Positions 48,101 to 58,715 of a stretch of DNA of 64,000 bases are shown here, piece after piece (within the stretch, counting starts at the first letter, position 1; every line of letters begins with the position of its first letter). Source of the stretch: Tubiluchus corallicola. Its lineage: Eukaryota > Priapulida > Priapulimorpha > Priapulimorphida > Tubiluchidae. Under the pieces are notes generated by a model, which saw only the letters and a list, made by a program, of their open reading frames with translations, made no database searches and was not told the origin of the DNA. The DNA lies in assembly GCA_030141605.1 (NCBI GenBank), contig JAQGDQ010000259.1:62001-126000 (forward strand). Reading direction: 5' to 3'. The translations under genes and the position numbers were made by a program.

Positions 48101-51100
48101 TTGTGCCACTTTAATACTTCAAATTAGGTTAAAAAGTTGATAAAATAAAAGATGGCTGTGAAGAAAGTAAAAAATCGTCGTTAAAATGAAACATGCATCG
48201 TCAAGTGAGAAAAAAGTGTCAAATGTTCAGCGTTGTTAAAACAAAATGTCACAAAATGGGAAGTCGTTAAGCAAGCACCTACTGTATTTTGTTTCTAATG
48301 TACACTTATTATACAGGTGTTTATCATGGGAAATAAATCGTGATTTCTAAAAAAAGAAATGAACAAAACATATACTTTTCCATGAAAAAAAATACAGCAA
48401 AAAGTGAAAATTTTGTAAACATTTTTTTACACACTTTGCCTGAGTATATCTGTTACAGACAAGACACGTTATTTGTCAGATGGGCTGTCAACACACTAGA
48501 AGATTAGATGGACAAATTACAACTTTTCAAAATTTATGTCATAGCTACTAATTGAATGTTGTATTCAAAACATCAACAGTGAATGTCTGAGGTTGTTTCA
48601 TTCAATATTTCTTTTCTATGCTTTATTCAGTTTTTGTCCTATTACTGCTGCGTTGGCATTTGGCAGTTTTGCCAAAATTTTAATCTGGATTATGATTCCG
48701 TCACATATTTAAACTTTCTAATTATGGTCACCCACGCATACTACACTACATTATACATTTTCTATTAAATTGGTGTTTTGCACCTAAAATCACAAATTAC
48801 ATTGTATGTATGTTAGGACTATATCTAAAATTACATCTTACACTAAATAATTTGCAATTATTTTTAAAATCATTGATTGTTGCATTCATAATTTTGACAG
48901 CTGCCAATTTATACTTTTTTAAAGTAGAACTTAGTTAAGTAATTATTGTTTGAAAGTTAACAATTGCTTGAAGTTAAGCTTCAGTATGACTTTTTATTTT
49001 GTTCCTATTATTTTTCTGAATTACATTTTAATATTTTAATATCTTAAATTTATTAAACATTGAGTTAAGTGTTTAGATAATGATATTTGTATATCTAGGT
49101 GCTTATGGTTCGGAAAGAACAAAGACGTCGCTGAAGCATTACCCGGTACGTGACAGTGAAGAAGAAGAGGATCGGCAATTTCGTGACCAGTTACAACAAT
49201 GGAAGAAAACACCCGGGGTATATAACTGCTGTGTGTATAATCTTACAACCAGGGATGTTATCGAAACCGAAACCGAAATTATGAAACATAGGAAACCAAT
49301 ACCAAAACGAAACAGAACCAAAATCGTTTTTGTAAAACCAGCTATTATCAAAACTGGAAAAATCTGCAATAAACAAAATACTTTGTTTTTGCTTGTTTTC
49401 TTTTATGTGCTCTGATGCAAACTTGATTGAAGTAGTTAGGCAAAAAATCATAACCAAAAAAGTGGAACAAGTAATGTTTGTGGTTAAAGATCATGAAGCT
49501 TCAAAAACTGACAAATTTTATGTTGTAAATATTTTGTTGGCGATATTTCATGAAATAGAAAACTAAACTTGGTTTTATTCAAAGCTTTGATATTTCGGTT
49601 GATTGTACCTGGAAACCTTAAGGCTTCACAATCGTCACAAAATTACCGTAAGTTTCGTCTACAAAACTTAAACTTGTCAAAACGAAACTCAACCGAAAGT
49701 CCAATTATCGGCAAAACAAACCAAATTTTCATTTCGGTAACATCCCTGCTTACAACAGGCTCTTACAACTAAACTAATTATTTTTTATGCCACGAGCATT
49801 CTAGTAAAGCGGTATTTAACATTCAGCACGGGACCTGTTTATCATAAATTATTCTGGCAGGACCAGCAACTGGTTCACTGTCAAGGTTAATCCTCTAAAA
49901 TGAAGGACTCAACTGATAAATTTATGTTAGTCATGGTTGGACACGTCACCATCCTTTGTTATCGAAATATTTGAAAACAGTCTAGCAGAAAAACAGTTAA
50001 AACTGTTCTCTTAGCAATCATTTGCCCATTTACTGGCAAAATTAGGCATTGCGTAACTGCAGTTTCAACCACACATTGTCACCATTTGTTCCCCTTTGTT
50101 GCAATTGTGCAAAAAAAATTGTACATATTACTTGTAACGTGTATCTGAGAAGTACAATTGTATCTGTTTAATAAAATTAAGAAAGTAACGTAGTTTAACA
50201 CCACAGAATTATTTGCTAAGTTACTGTAATTCCTGTTATGAGGCTAACAATTAAGCTCTTGGTTTGTTACTTGAGTTGTTTTTGCTGTGATCAGTATTGA
50301 GTTGTAAAATCAGCAGAAATTGCCTACAGGTTGTTAATAAGAATACATTTAACATACACATATTTCTAAAAAAATTCTGTTATTGCAATATTTCAGGAAG
50401 TTGCAAAAAAACCTAAATATCGGTATAAAACTGTGGAAGAGTTGAAAGCTGGATCAGACAAGGTTGCTGCCACGTGGTCGAAGAAGAAAGACGCTGGGAA
50501 AGTAAAAGTCATTGACATGACTGGCCGAGAACAGAGAGTTCTAAGTGGTATGTCCACATTTAGATGTTTTCTTTCCCGAAACTGTCTTATTTAATACACG
50601 ATTTTAAGGTTTGCTTTTTGTTTTCTTTGATTTTGTGATTTATTTTAAAGAGAATGACTTTGATCTTTTTTTAGGCTATGATGCAATTAGTCAACGACAT
50701 GACAAACCTGAATCAGACGATGACAATCTAGAGGAAGATGGTGTAGTTATGTTTGATTTACCTGAACTGCGGCACAACCTAGACATCATTGTAGACATGT
50801 CCGAGCAGGCTATAATTCAGGTGTGTGGAAATTTTTGCCTGCTTCTTTTGCTGTTGACCGACCATGTCTTGTGAGCTCACTCTTTGTTGATGAGCATTTA
50901 ACCTGCTGCTTTTTTAATTTCTTTACTCCCTGTGCACTGGGCTGTAACCATATGTCTAGGTCACAATACTAACCTCCCTTATCATGGTACCCCTGAGATC
51001 AGGTTTGCAGGTTTTATAAAAAAAACTAGATAAAGCTGTTCATAATAGATGCTAAACATATTTATCAATCAACAGTTTTGAAATTGATAAATGCTAAAAT

Positions 51101-51946
51101 AAGTCGATTAACTATTTGATTTTTATTTATTATTTGTGTAATATCTAAGTTACTGTAAGCTTTGTAGGCCACCAGAAAAGTAAAACATATCAATACTTTA
51201 GGCTTGAAAGTTGCTTGTCTTTGTTTCTGGTTCACTTTGCCATTTCACAAGTTTATATGCAAATAACATAATTAGCCTACTACAGATTAAACACCTTATG
51301 ATTTACCGCTCTGGCTTTTAGCTGTGCCTGTGTCAAGTCAACTACTTTTCAATGCACTGATTGGTGTGTATCTACAGTACATTGTATAGCTACAGCTTGA
51401 ATTACTTCACATCATGTTTATCAACATATGGTCAGGCACATGCTAATTTGTTAAATATCATTGACTCAAATTATCATGATACTGGTGACTTTGGCGATAC
51501 GCATATCGTAATAAAAGATATAAAAATGGATCTATACACTGATGTATCTTTACCTAGTACTCGATATATCTTTTTTGTGCAGTGTTTTCCTAAAGTGCTA
51601 GTGTTGTATCTGGAGTCAGTTATACTTTTATTTTCATGCTGTGGTTTTATAATAAAAAGTCGTTATCCCTTATAAATAGGCTCCACACTCTGACAATACG
51701 CATATCGTAATAAAAGATATCCCGATGCATTATAGTATTGTTACAGGCCTATTGTGCACTGGATATGTCTAGCAGCTAGCAGTACATTGTATTCCCATAG
51801 ATGCTGGATAACTCCAACACTTGCATGCAGTGCTTGGGATTATGTTAAAGCTAGCTGTTAGCTAAAAACAGCAGTTTGTATGATTAATCTGTTAGTAACT
51901 GTCCTATCTTCTTAGTTAGTGCATAGTAGCAAATGAAGCCATCATC

Positions 51947-52005
<59 letters not shown>

Positions 52006-53986
52006 CATTTGCTTGGTTTTTGCACTAAGTTATGCTAGTTTTACACAGCTAAAGAAGTGAATCAATTTTTAGTCATTTCACAGTACTGGGAATGAGCTTA
52101 GGCCTACAGTTGGAATGTGTGTAAATTGCAATAAAAATTTTTGTTTTGCAAATCAAACAATAAAAAAGCACTGCATAAGACTACCGACAAGTCATTGGCA
52201 TAATCCTAAGTGCCGATGGCTAGTGACGCTCATATATTCATTTAGCATAGTCTCATATCATAATCAAATGAAATATGTGAATATATATTATATGTAACAA
52301 TATGTAATGCCACATGCCTTCATGTTTGCAAAAATCAAGTGGAATTCTACATGCTATTGTAAATGGGAATTGAGGGGTTAAGCATGCAGCCTAATACTAA
52401 TTCTGCGACATTAACTAGTCTTGTCTCATAAAAATAGGTTTGAGGTTTTGTTGACTTTGGAAATTTAATGTATTCTTTGTATACATGTATGTATATAAGT
52501 TTGTAACATGTGTTTTATACTGCTAGAATGATAAGCAGCTGCAATATGAACGTGACATGGCAGTTAACTTGAAGCATGAGGAGGAAAAACTGGCTATTTT
52601 AATTGAACAAGAAGCTGAACAATTGAAGAAATTGCGTGAGGTGGTTCACTTTATTGAAAGGTGAGCATCTAAATGATAAAGCATAACTTTTTTGTAAAAT
52701 AAGTATAAACAATTAAATGTTATTGTTTAAGCTTTTCTGCAAAATTCCACTTTTGTCAAGAAATTAGCAAATTTTGCTTTACATGAAGGTTTTGCTGTTT
52801 TTATTTTTTGTTCCTTCTTTGCTCTTTTCTATGATACTACAATGTCATGTATCACATTTTGCACTTTGTTTTTGTTGCTTATAGTAATGCATAAAAGCTC
52901 TCTTCACATCAGAACCTGGCAAAAGAGGCGCAATGTAGCTCTTTTATATGGATATTATACTACAGTGACAACTGTTATGCTTTGCGCTTTGTTTCTGTTA
53001 CTGATAATAGTGCACGAAATCTCTCTCTTCATAGATGTTGATACTCACATCAGAATGTGGCTAAGATACGTCTGCCAATTCAGTTGCCAGTCCACATTCC
53101 AACCTTGCCTCAACCATTCAAAACCACAACCAATCAAATTGAGTAGGCTTTATCGTTCCATTAAATGCTTACAGCACCTGGATTTTACAAAAAAAATCAC
53201 CATATAAAGCAAAGGACATGGGTGAAGTTATTCAGACCTGACAAATTTGGCACATTGTCAATGAGATATGCATTTACATTAGGTGAATTTTCTCTTGGGC
53301 CTCTGTAATCTTGGAAATGCAGTGCCGTATAGGAAAATTTCTATTACTAAAACACTTTGCATATTCTTTTTACCACTCCTTAATAAAATCATATGACTTA
53401 GTTTGTTCACCTCTTCTCAGCTCAGAATTATATCAAATTTCAAGTAGCATTGTGTAGATTTTTATAATTTGTGATTTTTAGCTTAGAGTGCCGAACAAAA
53501 GAAGGTAGCGTTCATCCTGTATCTTTGACTGAGTGTGCACAATTGTTTAAAGATTTTCAAGATAAGTTTTATGAAGAGTACAAGGTCTATGAGCTGAATA
53601 AACTTAGTGAAACTGTCGTGTTTCCACTGGTAAGTCTGTAATTCATTTATTTTCATTGGAACATGTAAATTTAGTACAAACATTGCTACTGTTTTCAATC
53701 CAATTCGCATACTATGCTGGTATAAGTGTGCTGGCTTCTTTTGTTTTTTTGTATGCTTTGAAGTGCACATTGCTAGTTGAAGTGATAGATTGTGTATGGT
53801 ATAACTTAATTTCTTAAACTAAAGCCACTTTGCAAATGTTTTCCTTGCATTTTCAAGCCTAAAAAGGGTTGAACCAGAATAATAGTTTGCTTTTGGTAAT
53901 AGTGGCATCTAATAAGCAGATAAATGATCATTTATATCACCTCTACAGGCCTCAAAAAGGTGCAACTATACACAAAAATTTATTTG

Positions 53987-54030
<44 letters not shown>

Positions 54031-57000
54031 TGTTATGTTGATGTGATGATAAATTAACTCTTTTAGTTGTCAGTGTATTGTCTTTGGGCCAGTAGGACAT
54101 TAGTTTGGACCAGTAATTATGTAAACTGAGATTTTACAGTTCAGTATAAATGCCATTTAAAATTTAGTAGTCATTTTGTCATCTATCAGGCTTGACGAGA
54201 TAGTGTTTAAGAGCATTTCTGTTACTAGCGTGATTTTCATATGATAAATAGGTATAAACATACATCCAATAGTTAAGTTTATTCCCCCTTGTATATCATT
54301 ATAACACACAACAAGCCAGTTTCTTAGATGATACATGCATCTGTGCATTCTACTGTATTTTGCTGAAAGCTGATATTTCATCTTTTCTCATGAAATCAAA
54401 CCTAAAAAATAAGAATACATTACGTTAGGAGTGCACCAGACCTCTGTTTGCCAGATTCAGACCGGAACCAGGTCCAATTCTCCAGATCTCCAAATCTAGA
54501 AAAATGCACTAGATTTTTTCACGTGACTGCAATAATCACTTAGTATGGTTTAACTGCATAAAAAGGCCTGAATCATTAATAAAGATGTAAAATAGTTCTA
54601 TGTGACGGTGCTTTTGCCAATGCTTTTCTTATGGGAAATCCAAATCATTTGTGCTGATGCTCATTCAGATGAAATATGCTTCATTGTGGTGTATCTATTC
54701 AGACTGGGAGCCCAGAAAAGGGTTTTGCACTGCATGTTTAAACGTGTGTGATCGCAATCATAAATTTAATTTTTAGGTGGCATTATACATCCTGCATTTC
54801 ATCAAAATTTGTTTGTTTGCTCAGTACAAAAACTTTTAAGGTACAGACGGTAAATGATTATTATAGGTCATCATTAATTAATGTACAATTAGCAGGATTG
54901 TGTGAAATGTACTATATTCATAATTTTTTGATCTGGCCACCCAATATCTGTATCAGAGTAAGATACGTGGTCTGGACAGATCGGTTATTCAGATCCAGAT
55001 CTGGTGCTCCCCTACATGGCATTGATGTATTAATAATGATATTTGACATGAAATGCTAACTTTCAGGTGAACAAATGTCTTTCTGCTTGGGATCCATTCA
55101 AGGACAGTAAATTTGGTATGGACGTATTTCAACAATGGAAGGACATACTCGAGGAACCGAGTAGACAGTTCATACAAGGACCTGATAATATGGATTCTTA
55201 TCAAAAGCTTGTTTGGGAAATCTGGATGGTATTCATACGAGAAGCTATTGCGTTAGTATCACATTTCCAAGATTTCTAAAGTGTAAAAGACCCGTATGCT
55301 TTGACCTGCTGCAGTTGGTTGATTGTGCAACTGGGGACACTGTTGCTTTTGGTACACATTAACAAAATAATTGATGTACCTGTTACAGTTTGCATGTTGG
55401 AGTCTTATTAAAGATCAAATTTAATGTAAAAACACGTTTTTTAACTAAAAGAGCTAACCGTAACTTAATTTTTGACATTAATTTTATTAAATTTCATGAC
55501 TTCCTTCCTAACGAAACTGGGCCTCAAAGTTGCATTTTTCCTCCAAAACGTTTTGTTCCATTTTGCTTGTGAAACTTCAGAAAATTGCAAGCTAAACAAA
55601 TGTTCTGGCAACGGCTTACTTGGATACCACGTCATTTTTGTGACGCTGGATTTGTAAACAATGCTACACAGCGAAATGTGACGAGTGATAACCAAGCTAA
55701 ACGCTGACATAACTAATGACTAAGGAGTTCCTGATGTCATTTAATGAGTAAAATGAACAACATTAAGCTACAGACTTTCTTCAGAAATGGCCCCTTCGTA
55801 CCAGATTTTCTCTTACATAAACCACTAAGAAAAAGTTAAAAGTATCAGAAAATCTTAGTTGGAACATTTTCTTTCTGTCTTTGTATAAAACTAAAACTTC
55901 ATAATGTTTGAGGAGATTCTGTATTCCAAAAACTTTCAGAACTGCACATCCTTTACCAGCCTTAAAGTGCGTAAAAAACAGTCAGTTACACATTAACAGT
56001 TTAGTAACTTGTATCTCATGTAATACATTTACCTACCTCATGCTCTGTTATCTATTTTTTGTTATTTAACATCGACAAAGAAGTGTGGTGTGATGGAAAA
56101 TATTAATTTTAGCGAAATTGAATTTTATAAGACAAAATATGATATTTTTTCAAAGATTTATTTCTGTAATTAACTATTACCTAAATTAGTTATTTAGAAA
56201 TGGTCAATTCGTCATTTGGAATTTGGATTTTTATTTTATTTTATTTTATTTTGCATTATTTGTAGCAAAATTGAAATATATGGGTTAATAAAATATATCA
56301 TCTGTAATCAAAAAATATCAAATATTCAAAAAATCTTCTGTAGTATTTCACCTCAAAATATTTCTCCAGGAAATGGAATGTTCGGTATTCTGATCCATTA
56401 ATTGAGCTACTTGAAAACTGGATGCCTCTCATTCCATCGTGGATAATGGATAATATCATGGAGCAGCTGGTGTATCCAAAGCTTCACTCAGAAATTGAGA
56501 ATTGGAATCCACTTACAGACACCATGCCTGTTCACTCCTGGATCCATCCGTGGCTACCATTAATGGGTAAGCAGTATGGCAGAGATTGTCGGAACACCAT
56601 TTTGAAATCTTAATAGCTTATGATATATATTTCATACAAGCTTAATATGATATAATTCACAGCATCATATTATATCATGATAATTTCAAAGTATGTAACA
56701 AAGAGCTAGATGTTTTGTCCAAGAGTAGCTAGCTGCATTATATGAACGTTTGTCTAAGAGTAACTAGCCCCACTATGTGAGCATTTGTCTAAGAGTAACT
56801 AGCCCCACTATGTGAGCATTTGTCTAAGAGTAACTAGCCCCACTATGTGAGCATTTGTCTAAGAGTAACTAGCCCCACTATGTGAGCATTTGTCTAAGAA
56901 TAACTAGCCGCACTATGTGAGCATTTGTCTAAGAGTAACTAGCCCCACTATGTGAGCATTTGCCTAAGAGTAACTAGCCCCACTATGTGAGCATTTGTCT

Positions 57001-58637
57001 AAGAATAACTAGCCCCACTATGTGAGCATTTGTCTAAGAATAACTAGCCCCACTATGTGAGCATTTGTCTAAGAGTAACTAGCCCCACTATGTGAGCATT
57101 TGTCTAAGAGTAACTAGTCCCACTATGTGAGCATTTGTCTACGAATAACTAGCCCCACTATGTGAGCATTTGTCTAAGAATAACTAGCCGCACTATGTGA
57201 GCGTTTGTCTAAGAGTAACTAGCCGCTCTACGTGAACATTTGTTTAAGAGTAACTAGCCGCACTATGTGAGTGTTTGTCTAAGGTGGCTGCTCACATGCA
57301 TCATGCATTGCCTGTGAAATAGCTGCAGAATAAAAAATCAATAGGAAATAGCTGCAACAAAAGAACAACTCATACTGCAAGTCAGATAAACGGGTGCACT
57401 GAAAACAATATAAACTTATTTTATCTGTTCTGCACCCCCATAACGCATACACATTCCGGATACATACATAAACACCACCTACTAGTAACTAGCTGCACTG
57501 TGTGAGTGGTTGTTAGAAAAGCATTCAGAAAATGATTTTTTAATTGTATTGTTACCTCTCAAAATATTATTGCCAAAAGATTATAGTGGACATAGAAGCT
57601 CAGTGATGGTAATGAATGTTGATAAAGTAGTCTAGTAACATTACTCATGCAACTGCTTTATATAGTTTACAATATTGTATTGTTTTTTATAGTATACAAA
57701 GTATTTTAATTTTAATGTTGAATGACATTTTATCATATCAGGCAATAGATTGGAGCCATTGTATGGTCCAATGAGAAACAAATTGGCAAACGCATTGACA
57801 AATTGGCATCCGAGTGATCCATCTGCATTATTAATGCTGCTGCCGTGGGCTAAAGTATTTTCTCAAGGAACAATGGACGCATTTCTATGCAGGTAGTGTT
57901 TTTATTGTTATTTAATTTTTGTATACTTTGAAGTAATTTGCTTTGATTAAATTAATTTTTTGTAATTTGTGTTTTGCTGCTATTTGATTGTATTTTATTT
58001 TTGCACAAGTCCTATGCTGTTAGAAGATATAGCTTGCTTAACAAGGCTTTGAATGAAGTTGTAGCAAAAAGAAGTCGGCAGTTCAGTTAGCAAGCTTCAA
58101 CTGTCCTAGCTTTGCAAGTATCCACTTCATTATTGTTATAAATAAGTTGACTTTTTTCAAGAGTATAAAATTTCATGTCATATTTTCGTGCAAAAATTAT
58201 GAATTTGTAATAAGTGAAAATGAAATTAACTCCACACAAGTTTATATATTTGTACAGAAATCATGTTTCATTTAATTTCTGATCTTTTCTTAACATATAA
58301 AAATGTTTGTTTTTAACACAAGTGTCTTTTTTCATCAAAGAGTTCTTATGTTTCTGTTGGCATTTTTAAGACAAAAGGGAAGGCAGCCAATTATTAAAAT
58401 TCTAAATTCGGAATTGTGGATAGGAGATTTAGGAAAATGCCTGCATGACTAGGAAAATTCATTTGTTTCAAAACAAGCTTATGTAAAAGTTCTGGCTTAA
58501 ACAAAAACCCAAACCATTGCTTCTCGTGGACAAGTAGTATTTATTTTACTGCCACATTACTACAGTCAAATCACCTACTTTGCAATTGCAAAAAAATTTT
58601 GGCATTAAGCAAGTTTGACATTATAACAATGTATTAC

Positions 58638-58715
<78 letters not shown>

